A stretch of DNA of 64,000 bases from Syntrophotalea acetylenica (GCF_001888165.1 NZ_CP015455.1:2412001-2476000), one strand, 5' to 3'; positions 1 to 7,305 are shown, counted from the stretch's first letter. Notes: generated by a model not told the origin, from the sequence alone. A program made the numbers and translations.

Positions 1-136
1 CGTTTCTTCCGTAGCTGCGGATTCGCTTGTCGCCTGATTTCAGGGCAAATAGCGGATGCTCCATGCTGGTCATGTCTGCTTTCGGTGAAGGATCGAGGAT
101 GTCCGCTACGAAGAAATCGCGCTGCGGGTGAGCCAT
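1..136 (-). CDS. Plasmid-type replication initiator RepA (RPA/PF10134-like), 5' end only
   Basis: An open frame starts at ATG 136-134 on the minus strand and runs off the left edge, so only 45 codons are visible. The peptide begins MAHPQRDFFVADILD and continues with SMEHPLFALKSGDKR. This FxxADIxD ... MEHPLFxL layout is what I know from the N-terminus of the replication initiator protein A family, found on plasmids and integrated plasmid-like elements. An AAAGG ribosome binding site lies 8 nt before the ATG. The gene diverges from the CI-like repressor at 489, suggesting repressor control of replication. Only the first tenth or so of the protein can be seen, so the family call rests on a short match. 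Confidence 0.6.
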   Translation of the reverse strand, partial: MAHPQRDFFVADILDPSPKADMTSMEHPLFALKSGDKRIRSYGRN

Positions 137-488
137 GTCGGTAACCTTTTTGCTGTCACAAGCGCCCGCTGGTTAGATTGTTGCGGTTTTTTGTTGCCGC
201 GATATCTGACTTCTCCACCATTTACCGATGCAACGCTTCGACGAAAATCCTCATAATCCGAATGTGTTTAGCCTTCACCAGGTCGGGGTCAACCTCGCGA
301 AATTCAAATGTTGCTTTGGAAAAACAAGAATTTGTGTTAGCATGAGTCATTTTTAAACTTGGATAAATTGGGCCAGCTATATGAAAATAATTTTATCTAT
401 ACAATTGTGTATAAAATAGCCATACGTGTATGTCAAGAAAATTTTATGTTTGGATTTAGACAAACGTATAAATATGGGGTCTGGTGAT
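137..488. promoter_or_regulatory. Divergent control region between repA-like gene and repressor, with two palindromes
   Basis: About 350 nt without a gene. It is AT-rich from 300 on. Two short palindromes sit just upstream of the repressor: ATACA-N4-TGTAT at 399-412 and CATAC-GT-GTATG at 421-432. They share the half-site ATAC and their centres are about 21 bp apart, as expected for tandem sites of a dimeric CI-like repressor. Related ACAAACGT-containing sequence recurs near 1206. No iterons were recognised. Confidence 0.4.
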
Positions 489-1136
489 ATGGCGCATATC
501 GGGGATCGCATCAGAGAACTTCGGGGCAATATCCACCTGGACCAACTCGCCGAAAAATTGGGGGTTCACCCGAACACGATCAGGAATTACGAAAACGGCA
601 AAAGGTCGCCTGACACCGAATTTCTTGCGAAATTGCTTGAGGAAATTCCCGGCACGAATCCCGGATGGCTGCTGACGGGAGAAGGAGCCAGACACAGAGG
701 GGACCATCAGGCACAGGAGGGCTATGTCATGTTTCCGCGTTATGAAATTCAGGCAGGAGCTGGCCCGGGCCGGCTTGTGGAAAGCGAGCAGGTTGTCGAT
801 TTTGTGTCGTTCAAGGAGGACTGGGTGCGCAGCTACTTGCGCGTGCCCCGCCAGAAGCTGGCCCTGCTGAACGTAAAGGGCGACAGCATGTCTCCAACCA
901 TGAATGACGGTGATCTCATTCTGATCGATATGAGGTCAGACCGGATCGAGGACAGCGCCATTTACGTCATCGAGTTCGACGAGGCCCTTCTGGTCAAAAG
1001 GATTCAGAGGCGCTTCGATGGTTCGGTGGCCATCAAAAGCGACAATCCGTTTTACGAACCGGAGATCATCCCCAAGGAAAGAGCACAGTCGCTGCGGATT
1101 GTCGGGCGTGTCATCTGGACCGGCAAAAAGGTGTGA
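489..1136 (+). CDS. CI-like repressor: XRE helix-turn-helix plus S24 LexA-type peptidase domain
   Basis: A 215-aa protein with an N-terminal XRE helix-turn-helix (about residues 5-60; LDQLAEKLGVHPNTIRNYE is the HTH) and a C-terminal S24 signal-peptidase-like fold. The catalytic serine is in GDSMSPTM and the lysine in LLVKRIQRR, so the self-cleavage Ser/Lys dyad looks intact. By family knowledge such proteins repress a prophage or plasmid and are inactivated by RecA-stimulated autoproteolysis. I chose ATG 489 because GGGG at 476-479 gives a suitable ribosome site; ATG 474 and GTG 426 are in-frame alternatives, but GTG 426 lies inside a candidate operator. It diverges from the RepA-like gene and probably controls the element's replication or transfer. 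Confidence 0.85.
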   Translation: MAHIGDRIRELRGNIHLDQLAEKLGVHPNTIRNYENGKRSPDTEFLAKLLEEIPGTNPGWLLTGEGARHRGDHQAQEGYVMFPRYEIQAGAGPGRLVESEQVVDFVSFKEDWVRSYLRVPRQKLALLNVKGDSMSPTMNDGDLILIDMRSDRIEDSAIYVIEFDEALLVKRIQRRFDGSVAIKSDNPFYEPEIIPKERAQSLRIVGRVIWTGKKV

Positions 1137-1577
1137 AAAGAGGCGGTCGCTTTTGCTTGTCCTGCTTGGACATGGAACACTACCTGTCTTTTCTGGACAG
1201 AGTACACACAAACGTGTAGAGAGCTTTTCATCTGTGTGAGAAAAATGGAAGTAGGGATCTGGATCAGAATGTCCACGAAGAACCAGGCGCGCGGGGGGAG
1301 TCCCCTAAGAACCACGAAGCCAGATCCCGGATGGATGCTGAAATCAAGCGCTGGAAGGTGGTGGAGTGCATGATCTGTCGGGCGTGTCGGGGAAGCAGGT
1401 TTCCGAGCACCCGGCGGCCCAGGCGATGTTTTCCGATGTGGCCCATGTCAGTGCCGGAAGACCATGATGGAATCCTCGTCCGACCTGATCCGGTGCCATG
1501 ACGACAACGAAGGCACCAAGGCCAGAGAATATAGCCGCCCATGTTGAACGACCATAGCCTATTTGAAAAACAAACAA
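1137..1577. other. Gene-poor stretch inside the mobile element
   Basis: No intact gene is recognised in these 440 nt. A short imperfect hairpin with CTGTC/GACAG arms lies near 1184-1200. At 1331-1354 eight codons read MDAEIKRW, resembling the start of a widespread transposase OrfA, but similarity stops immediately, so at most it is a decayed remnant. The segment looks like recombination debris between the repressor and the DUF6880 gene. Confidence 0.3.
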
Positions 1578-2801
1578 ATGACTGTCGAACATGATCTGAA
1601 ATCCAGGTTCGCGGCGTTGAAACGCAGCAGACGCTTCGTCCGCTGGGGTGAATCGGCGGTGCTGGCACGGGAGTTGCGCGAGCTCCTGCAGCAGATCGAG
1701 AATCAGGTGGAGGATGCCAAGTCCGGCTGCACGCTGGTGGCCGATTTCTACACTAGCGACCGCAGCATCTTCGACCGATGCGACGATTCCAGCGGTCATG
1801 TGGGGGATATCTACCGCTATGACGCCTGTGAGCTGTTCGTCAGCTACGCGAAGCGCTGCGCCGACAAGTCCTGGCTCGCCAAGCTGATCCTCAAGACCAG
1901 CCTGAAAGATGATTACGGCGTGCGCGATGTCCTGGTGAAAAGCGCCGTCGATTTCCTGCCGGAAGCGCAACTGCGTTGGCTGATCGATCAGTGCCAGCAG
2001 CTGGCGGAGGAGGAAAAAGAGGAATTTCAGCGCCGCCACTGGTTCTACCAGGTCGAATCCCTGGCCCGGCAGCTCAAGGATGCGCCGCTGTTCGAACAGA
2101 CCCGCCACGCTGCATGGGGCGATGATCCCGGCATTGCCGCTTGTGTCGACATCGCTCGGGTCTACCTGGAATGTGGCGAGGAGCAGACCGCCCTCGACTG
2201 GCTGGAGCGGATTCCGGCCGGTGAAAGTTTTCACCAGCAGGAGCGGGATGAACTGCTGCTTGCCATCTACGGCCGCCAGGGAGACAAACAGCGGCAGGCC
2301 GAAGTCGCCCGGCGCAGCTTCCACCGGCAGCGCAGCCGGTCAGGTTTTGAACGCTGGATCTCGATCGTCGGCGACGATCAACGTACCGACCTGCTCAACC
2401 AGGAGGTGCGGATCATCCTTGACGCCCCTCGCCTCTCCCTGACCGATGCCGCCTTCCTGGCCGCCATGGAACAGTGGGACGCCGCCGAAAGCTATCTTCA
2501 GGCCCGCGCTGAACAACTGGATGGCGATCACTATCAGTTTCTTCTGCCGCTGGCGGAAACCTTCGAATCCCTGGCACGCCCGCTGACCGCCAGCCTGCTC
2601 TACCGTGCCCTGCTCGATTCAATCCTGCGCCGGGCCAGGACCACGACCTACGGCCACGGCGTGCGCTACCTGCATAAACTCGACCTGCTGGCCCAAACCG
2701 TCAACGACTGGCGCGACATTGAGCCGCACACGGTCTATGTTGAACAGCTGCGCCGGCAGCACGGCCGCAAAACCAGTTTCTGGAGCCGGTATGAACGCTG
2801 A
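1578..2801 (+). CDS. DUF6880 family protein
   Basis: A 407-aa soluble, mostly helical protein, rich in leucine and acidic residues with TPR-like helical pairs. The stretch RARTTTYGHGVRYLHKL near residues 350-370 matches my recollection of the conserved C-terminal signature of DUF6880, whose function is unknown and which often occurs with SWIM zinc-finger proteins. There is no signal peptide or membrane segment. The start is uncertain: ATG 1578 is preferred over TTG 1563, and no strong ribosome site precedes either. The gene lies in the mobile element, 17 nt before a small interrupted gene and upstream of a pRiA4b ORF-3-like gene; these may form one cargo unit. No SWIM gene is visible next to it. 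Confidence 0.6.
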   Translation: MTVEHDLKSRFAALKRSRRFVRWGESAVLARELRELLQQIENQVEDAKSGCTLVADFYTSDRSIFDRCDDSSGHVGDIYRYDACELFVSYAKRCADKSWLAKLILKTSLKDDYGVRDVLVKSAVDFLPEAQLRWLIDQCQQLAEEEKEEFQRRHWFYQVESLARQLKDAPLFEQTRHAAWGDDPGIAACVDIARVYLECGEEQTALDWLERIPAGESFHQQERDELLLAIYGRQGDKQRQAEVARRSFHRQRSRSGFERWISIVGDDQRTDLLNQEVRIILDAPRLSLTDAAFLAAMEQWDAAESYLQARAEQLDGDHYQFLLPLAETFESLARPLTASLLYRALLDSILRRARTTTYGHGVRYLHKLDLLAQTVNDWRDIEPHTVYVEQLRRQHGRKTSFWSRYER

Positions 2802-2818
2802 AACAGACAGGGTGGGCC

Positions 2819-3130
2819 ATGGACACCGATGATTTTTCCGACATTGCCTATGCCATCCTCCGACAGGCAGCGCAAGTCTCCGACACCCTGAAGGCGGAAC
2901 TTGGTGCGATGAGCCGCGACCATCGCCACGAAGACGACTGGCTGTGCGGCGTGCAGAAACATCTGCGTGGCATCCAGGCCCATCCGCAGGACTAGGTGGA
3001 TCTCTGGAGCCTCGATGAATTCGAAGGCGTCACCCCATCAAAGATTCGGGAACTGGCGACCCAACTGCTCAACCAGATTCCAGAGATCCTGGCAATGCCG
3101 CTTGAGCAGAGGGGGCATCGGGAGTGGTAA
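2819..3130 (+). pseudogene. Small hypothetical gene interrupted by an in-frame TAG codon
   Basis: ATG 2819 opens a frame of 58 codons (MDTDDFSDIAYAILRQAAQV ...) that meets TAG at 2993-2995. The same frame continues without a gap from 2996 (VDLWSLDEFEGVTPSKIREL ...) to TAA at 3128-3130, for 104 codons in all. The two halves look like one acidic helical protein of about 103 aa. The simplest reading is a nonsense mutation, for example from a Tyr or Gln codon. Two separate genes are less likely because no ribosome site precedes 2996. The product is not recognised. It lies between DUF6880 and the pRiA4b ORF-3-like gene. Confidence 0.55.
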
Positions 3131-3212
3131 CGGGTCAGGATCAATTCCCTGACCGGAACTATGACGAGCAGGCGGAGATACAGACAACTCAAACCATGAA
3201 GGAGTGCATTGC

Positions 3213-3854
3213 ATGACACCCAAGGCCACCAAGGGAGCCTGCACCCTCTGCGGCAAAGAATATACCCGTTCGGGCATGGGCAAACACCTAGCCAGCTGCC
3301 TGACGAAACGACCCGAAGAATCAATTGTGGATGATGAGCGTTTCAGCCTGCACCTGCAGGTCATGACCCGTTATCCCTCGGGCTATTGGCTGCATCTGCA
3401 CGTGGATGAGCGAGCTACCTTCAAGACGCTGGATACGTTTTTGCGCAAGCTCTGGCTGGAATGCTGTGGCCATATGAGCCAGTTTTTCGTCGGGCGGCAG
3501 ACCATCGGTATGCAGGGACGGCTGACCACGTCGCTGAGACCGGGTGATGAAATTGATTATGACTACGACATGGGCGACACCACGGAGCTTCGGATCAAGG
3601 TTCTCGGTGCATATCAGGGCCTGGCGCCCAAAGGAAAGTCGATAACAATCCTGGCCCGCAATCATCCCCCGGAAATACCCTGCGATGACTGCGATCAGCG
3701 TCCCGCTGTGTGTATCTGCCCCGAATGCAATTGGGAGGGTGAAGGCTGGCTTTGCCGGAAGTGCGCAACCCAGCACAGTTGCGGCGATGAAGCCGATTAT
3801 CTACCGATCCCCAACTCGCCACGCGCCGGAGTCTGTGGTTACACGGGTGAATGA
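3213..3854 (+). CDS. pRiA4b ORF-3-like (IS1096 passenger TnpR-type) protein with zinc knuckles
   Basis: A 213-aa protein in three parts. The N-terminus has a CxxC...H...C knuckle (CTLCGKEYTRSGMGKHLASC, residues about 9-28). The centre carries the YDYDMGDTTEL motif, the hallmark I associate with the plasmid pRiA4b ORF-3 / IS1096 passenger family (PF07929). The C-terminus is cysteine-rich, with several CxxC pairs (CDDCDQRPAVC, CPECNWEG, CRKC) that probably bind zinc. ATG 3213 is chosen because AAGGAG at 3199-3204 lies 8 nt upstream; GTG 3204 overlaps that site. The family is common on plasmids and accessory islands; its function is not established. Confidence 0.7.
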   Translation: MTPKATKGACTLCGKEYTRSGMGKHLASCLTKRPEESIVDDERFSLHLQVMTRYPSGYWLHLHVDERATFKTLDTFLRKLWLECCGHMSQFFVGRQTIGMQGRLTTSLRPGDEIDYDYDMGDTTELRIKVLGAYQGLAPKGKSITILARNHPPEIPCDDCDQRPAVCICPECNWEGEGWLCRKCATQHSCGDEADYLPIPNSPRAGVCGYTGE

Positions 3855-3937
3855 TCCGAGTCGTCCATCACAAACCCCAGCACCTTTGATATAAAATGCA
3901 ATGAGACTGGGCACCATTATTTAGAAATTGCAAAAAT

Positions 3938-3954
3938 GTAAAGTAATGCTTTAC
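3938..3954. promoter_or_regulatory. Inverted repeat upstream of abiE, candidate AbiEi operator
   Basis: A perfect 6-bp inverted repeat, GTAAAG-TAATG-CTTTAC, about 60 nt before the AbiEi start. A further GCTTTACATT-like half-site occurs at about 4029-4039, just inside the gene. AbiEi antitoxins are known to autorepress through inverted repeats in their promoters, so this is a reasonable operator candidate. The role is inferred. Confidence 0.4.
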
Positions 3955-4016
3955 TTTTTTACGACAATCCAATATTGGTTGCTTGGGAAGCTATCTCTAT
4001 TTTGAAAAGCGTAGAC

Positions 4017-4778
4017 ATGTCAAGTCAAGCTTTACATTCCAGTGAAATGTTAAAAAAAGCGCTATTTGGCTTGCCTCCGGGCCTGCCGGTGACGATGAGC
4101 CATTTAAAAGGGTTTGGGCTATCCCGTCAACTTGTCCACCACTATGTTCAGCACGGCTGGCTGACGCAACTGGGCTATGGTTATTATCTCCGCCCCGGCG
4201 ACAAACTGACCAAAACAGGATCGGTTGCCTCTCTCCAAGCCAACGGTGTGGCCGTTCATATCGGCGGGAAAAGTGCCTTGTCCCTCAAAGGCTTTACTCA
4301 TTATCTGAGCATGAGTGAGGCAACCCTGACTCTGTACGGACGCGGGGTGAGAAATCTGCCCAAATGGTTTCAGCAACAATTCAAAGTTGTCTTATCGAAC
4401 AGTCTCCTGTTCAATGAGCCAGAAGAACCCGCCGAGCGGTATTGCGTATCACGTTTGAGCCAGACGGCAGATGCTCCATTCGTTTCCGAGCCGGAACGCG
4501 CTGTTCTGGAAATGCTGGATCTTGTTCCGAAGCAACAGACCCTTGAAGAAGCCAGGCAGATCATGGAAGGGCTTCAATCGCTACGCTCGAAGAAGATGCA
4601 GGAGTTGCTGACACACTGTAAAAAAATCAAGGCTAAAAGGCTTTTCTGGCAGGTTGCGGAAGAGCTGCGTCTACCGGTGCTGAAAAAGATAGACGCTACT
4701 AAAATCGATTTCGGCTCAAAGTCTGCGTACATCCTTCAGGGAGAAAAAACCCTGGTGCTGAGGAACCCGAATGGATAA
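4017..4778 (+). CDS. abiEi: AbiEi-type antitoxin/transcriptional regulator of a type IV toxin-antitoxin system
   Basis: A 253-aa protein with an N-terminal winged-helix region (about residues 10-75; GLSRQLVHHYVQHGWLTQLG, then YYLRPGD) followed by the AbiEi C-terminal domain with the HIGGKSALSLKG segment. In the family, the N-terminus binds the promoter and the C-terminus gives antitoxicity against AbiEii without direct binding. It overlaps the toxin gene by 8 nt, showing translational coupling. ATG 4017 (MSSQALHSSEMLKK) is preferred over the upstream TTG 3975, although the ribosome site is weak. AbiE protects against phage by abortive infection and stabilises mobile elements, which fits its position beside the element's end. 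Confidence 0.8.
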   Translation: MSSQALHSSEMLKKALFGLPPGLPVTMSHLKGFGLSRQLVHHYVQHGWLTQLGYGYYLRPGDKLTKTGSVASLQANGVAVHIGGKSALSLKGFTHYLSMSEATLTLYGRGVRNLPKWFQQQFKVVLSNSLLFNEPEEPAERYCVSRLSQTADAPFVSEPERAVLEMLDLVPKQQTLEEARQIMEGLQSLRSKKMQELLTHCKKIKAKRLFWQVAEELRLPVLKKIDATKIDFGSKSAYILQGEKTLVLRNPNG

Positions 4779-5694
4779 ACGTTACCGGGACACGGTGGCT
4801 CTCCTGCTGGATGCCATACCGCATGTGTTCACGCAGAAATGTTTTGCAATGAAGGGTGGCACGGCAATCAACCTGTTCTGCCGTGACATGCCGAGGTTGT
4901 CAGTTGACATTGACCTGGTGTTCGTTGATCCCACCTCGCCTGAAAGGGCTGAAGCTCTTGCCGCAATCCAGGAGAGTCTGCAACATGTTGCTGAACAACT
5001 GAAACATAAATTGCACGTGACAGTCCAGAGAACCACTTCAGGTTCTGATCAGGAAACGAAACTTTTTGTCAGTCGAGGTGACACACGGGTCAAGATAGAA
5101 GTAAACCATGTATTTCGTGGCTCGGTTTATCCAATCGTTGAAGGCAATTTGAGTGCGGCTGCCGAAGAACTGTTTGAGCGCGAACTGAATGTGCCGATGC
5201 TCGATATTGATGAGCTTTATGCCAGCAAGCTGGTCGCGGCGCTTGATCGTCAGCACCCACGGGATCTCTTTGATGTTTTGCTGCTGAATGAAAACGGCGG
5301 GATCACGCCACGAATGCGCCGGGCGTTTGTGATTTATCTGGCCGGGCATAATCGTCCCATGCATGAGTTGTTGCCACCGCAGACAAACAGCATGAATGAC
5401 GCCTACGAAAAAGAATTTGTCGGCATGACGACCCGGGACGTGAGCCTTCAGGAACTTGAAAAGACGCGCGACCGGCTGTTTGAGGAGTTGCCGCTAGCTC
5501 TTGACCACACCGAGCGAGCATTTCTTGATTCGCTCCACAGGCTTGCTCCCGATTGGGACCTGTTGGGACTTCCAGACGTCGCCGACCTCCCCGCAATCAA
5601 GTGGAAACTCATGAACCTTGAGATCCTGAAGAAGCGGAACCCGGGCAAGTTCAATATAATGCTTGATGCATTAAGACAAAAACTGGGTTTTTAG
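4771..5694 (+). CDS. abiEii: AbiEii-type nucleotidyltransferase toxin
   Basis: A 307-aa DNA-polymerase-beta-fold nucleotidyltransferase. Visible family motifs are KGGTAINLF (motif I, about residues 28-36), LSVDIDLVF with the metal-binding DxD (about residues 43-51), VKIEVNHVFRG, and ASKLVAALDRQHPRDLFDV (motif IV, about residues 150-168). All catalytic motifs appear intact. AbiEii/AbiGii toxins are reversible, bacteriostatic nucleotidyltransferases; related enzymes modify tRNA acceptor ends. It is coupled to abiEi by an 8-nt overlap and is the last gene before the tRNA-derived att site. No terminator is visible until 5823. Confidence 0.85.
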   Translation: MDKRYRDTVALLLDAIPHVFTQKCFAMKGGTAINLFCRDMPRLSVDIDLVFVDPTSPERAEALAAIQESLQHVAEQLKHKLHVTVQRTTSGSDQETKLFVSRGDTRVKIEVNHVFRGSVYPIVEGNLSAAAEELFERELNVPMLDIDELYASKLVAALDRQHPRDLFDVLLLNENGGITPRMRRAFVIYLAGHNRPMHELLPPQTNSMNDAYEKEFVGMTTRDVSLQELEKTRDRLFEELPLALDHTERAFLDSLHRLAPDWDLLGLPDVADLPAIKWKLMNLEILKKRNPGKFNIMLDALRQKLGF

Positions 5695-5787
5695 GGGCTC
5701 GTCTTGTCCATCATGGGGTAGATTCCGGGGTCATATCATTTTTCCGATAATAAAAATTCATTTTATATCATAGCCTTATATCTCACA

Positions 5788-5810
5788 TTCGATTCCGGCC
5801 TTCGGCACCA
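5788..5810 (+). repeat. Attachment site: 3' end of a tRNA-Leu gene (attR-like)
   Basis: These 23 nt are a T-loop TTCGATT, T-stem 3' strand CCGGC, acceptor 3' strand CTTCGGC, discriminator A and encoded CCA, ending at 5810. The acceptor strand pairs with GCCGAAG, the usual 5' end of bacterial tRNA-Leu. The sequence just upstream (CTCACA) cannot form the T-stem, so only the 3' fragment is present. This is the classic attachment core left when an integrase uses the 3' end of a tRNA gene. The original tRNA terminator follows at 5823. The intact tRNA-Leu should lie left of the window at the other end of the element. Confidence 0.75.
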
Positions 5811-5822
5811 ATAGAGAAAATG

Positions 5823-5850
5823 GCCCCTGATCCGTCAGGGGCTTTTTCTT
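5823..5850 (+). terminator. Intrinsic terminator, probably the original tRNA-Leu terminator
   Basis: A perfect 8-bp stem (5823-5830 with 5835-5842) with a TCCG loop followed by TTTTTCTTT. It sits 12 nt after the tRNA CCA end, the usual place for a tRNA transcript terminator. Confidence 0.85.
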
Positions 5851-5940
5851 TGTCCATTGTGATCTAAAAAAGTCGTCGGAAATCCATATAACGATTTATT
5901 TTCAAGCACTTAGAGAAATTCAAAAAATCGAACTTCTTTC

Positions 5941-6171
5941 TCATACTTCCGCCAAACCGTCTACTCTTACGCGCCTAGGCAGCTTTTCCCGGCAAAAAGA
6001 AACTGTTTCTTCAAGAAGGTCCCGGATCGCCAGGATTTTTCCGCAAGTCCAGCGGGCAGTTTCTTCCACGGCGGCAAGCATATAGAGAATCCAGGGCTCC
6101 CATATCTCTCGTTCCATCACTTCCCGCAGGAGCTGGCAATACTGCCTCTTGTTCTGGATGATTTTACCCCA
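5941..6171 (-). pseudogene. Fic-family protein remnant (C-terminal region fragment)
   Basis: On the minus strand an open stretch from 6171 to TGA at 5943-5941 encodes WGKIIQNKRQYCQLLREV, then EIWEPWILYMLAAVEETARW, which closely resembles the helical region following the FIC core in Fic/DOC adenylyltransferase-type proteins. The catalytic HPFxxGNGR motif would lie upstream but is absent: an in-frame TGA precedes the fragment. The C-terminal winged helix is also missing, so both ends are lost. There is no start codon with a ribosome site. It is a decayed gene next to the att site, probably eroded by earlier insertion events. Confidence 0.6.
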
Positions 6172-6211
6172 CAGAACTCAAATCCCTCATATCAAAACCT
6201 GCTTGCATTAT

Positions 6212-6245
6212 CCCATTTTGGGTTATATAGTTCCCAATATGGGAA
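6212..6245. promoter_or_regulatory. Two tandem palindromes at the start of the MNT/HEPN operon, candidate operators
   Basis: CCCA-TTT-TGGG (6212-6222) and TTCCCA-ATA-TGGGAA (6231-6245) share the core CCCA...TGGG, and their centres are 21 bp apart, two helical turns. The second overlaps the ATG at 6239. Binding of the first gene's winged-helix domain here would block both transcription and translation start. Autoregulation is inferred. Confidence 0.5.
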
Positions 6246-6850
6246 ACATCAACAGCAAAACATTTAACATCAGCGATGCTCTGTTTACCAAAACACAGCA
6301 GCAGCTTCTGCGCCTTCTCTTTGGGCAACCGGATAAAAGCTTTTATTCGAAAGAGATTGTCGATCGGGCAGGAATAGGCACCGGGACTGTCCTGCGAGAA
6401 CTGGAAAAGCTCTCAGCTTCTGGCCTTCTGACGGTCAAAAAGATCGGGAACCAGAAACATTACCAGGCAAACCCTTCATCGCCTATTTTCGAAGAGCTGA
6501 AAGGAATCGTCCGCAAAACCTTTGGTCTTTCCGGCCCGTTGCGTCTGGCCCTGGACCAATTCAAGGAGAAAATCAAAGTTGCCTTCATCTACGGTTCTGT
6601 AGCGAAAGGATCGGACACCGCTGGAAGCGACATCGATCTGATGTTGATTTCAGACCAGCTGACCTACCCGGACCTGCTTGTCAGCTTTTCTGAGCTGGAA
6701 ACCCAGTTGGGAAGACAGATCAACCCGACGATTTATACTGACGAAGAGTTCCGAAGCAAAATTACGGCGGAAAGCAGCTTTGTTGTCAGGGTAATCGAGC
6801 AACCCATAGTTTTTCTGATTGGATCGCAAGATGACCTCCCAACAGTTTAA
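6239..6850 (+). CDS. Winged-helix plus MNT nucleotidyltransferase protein, probable antitoxin
   Basis: A 203-aa protein. Residues about 12-85 form an ArsR/MarR-like winged helix (LFTKTQQQLLRLLFGQPDKS, GIGTGTVLRELEKLSASGLL). Residues about 110-170 form a minimal nucleotidyltransferase with IYGSVAKGSDTAGSDIDLML, that is GS...DxD, so the active site is intact. In MNT/HEPN pairs the MNT protein is the antitoxin and can adenylylate its HEPN partner; here it also has its own DNA-binding domain. ATG 6239 fits the domain start; the frame is open further upstream to 6149 but that stretch is unlikely to be protein. It overlaps the next gene by 20 nt. Confidence 0.75.
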   Translation: MGNINSKTFNISDALFTKTQQQLLRLLFGQPDKSFYSKEIVDRAGIGTGTVLRELEKLSASGLLTVKKIGNQKHYQANPSSPIFEELKGIVRKTFGLSGPLRLALDQFKEKIKVAFIYGSVAKGSDTAGSDIDLMLISDQLTYPDLLVSFSELETQLGRQINPTIYTDEEFRSKITAESSFVVRVIEQPIVFLIGSQDDLPTV

Positions 6851-7277
6851 AAACCTGGTTGATATCGGACAGATAAAGCAAGAACCAGGTGATCAGAAAG
6901 AATTTGATGGGCTTCTCCACTCAGGGCGCACGCAGATCAAAGACTCCCGGATGGCTGCCTTATCGTTGGAGAGTCGCTTCGACCTGGCTTACAATGCTGC
7001 ACATGCGTTATCGCTAGCCGCGCTTCGCTGGCATGGATATCGTTCGGAAAATTGCTACATCGTTTTTCAGTGTCTTCAGCACACGATAGGTGCAGGCCCT
7101 GAAGTCTGGCGTGTCTTGGCTCACTGCCACAACTTGCGCAACCGGGGGGAATACGAGGGCCTTCTCGAAGTCAGCGAGCGCCTTGTTCTTGATCTGATTC
7201 AGGCTGCCGAAGCAGTGCTTGATGAAGTCGAAAAACTCGGGGAAATCTCTTCGAAAAGAGACATCAGAAGGCAATAG
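6831..7277 (+). CDS. HEPN-domain-like protein, probable partner toxin of the MNT protein
   Basis: A 148-aa helical protein whose start overlaps the upstream nucleotidyltransferase gene by 20 nt. The segment RFDLAYNAAHALSLAALRWH and the later HCHNLRNRGEYEG resemble HEPN-fold proteins. The standard RNase motif RX4HXY is not seen exactly; HCHNLRNRGEY holds an RN dipeptide and a Tyr in a similar place. So it may be a diverged RNase or an inactive partner. The order HTH-MNT then HEPN and tight coupling support a toxin-antitoxin role, which is inference. Confidence 0.6.
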   Translation: MTSQQFKNLVDIGQIKQEPGDQKEFDGLLHSGRTQIKDSRMAALSLESRFDLAYNAAHALSLAALRWHGYRSENCYIVFQCLQHTIGAGPEVWRVLAHCHNLRNRGEYEGLLEVSERLVLDLIQAAEAVLDEVEKLGEISSKRDIRRQ

Positions 7278-7305
7278 TGTTGACAACCAACCCGGAGGAA
7301 GTAAC

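Noticed and set aside
1331-1354. Eight codons MDAEIKRW resembling a transposase OrfA start
   Set aside because: Similarity ends after eight residues and no inverted repeats or further transposase sequence were found.
6149-6238. N-terminal extension of the MNT protein
   Set aside because: It would place the two operator palindromes inside the gene and adds residues outside the winged-helix domain.
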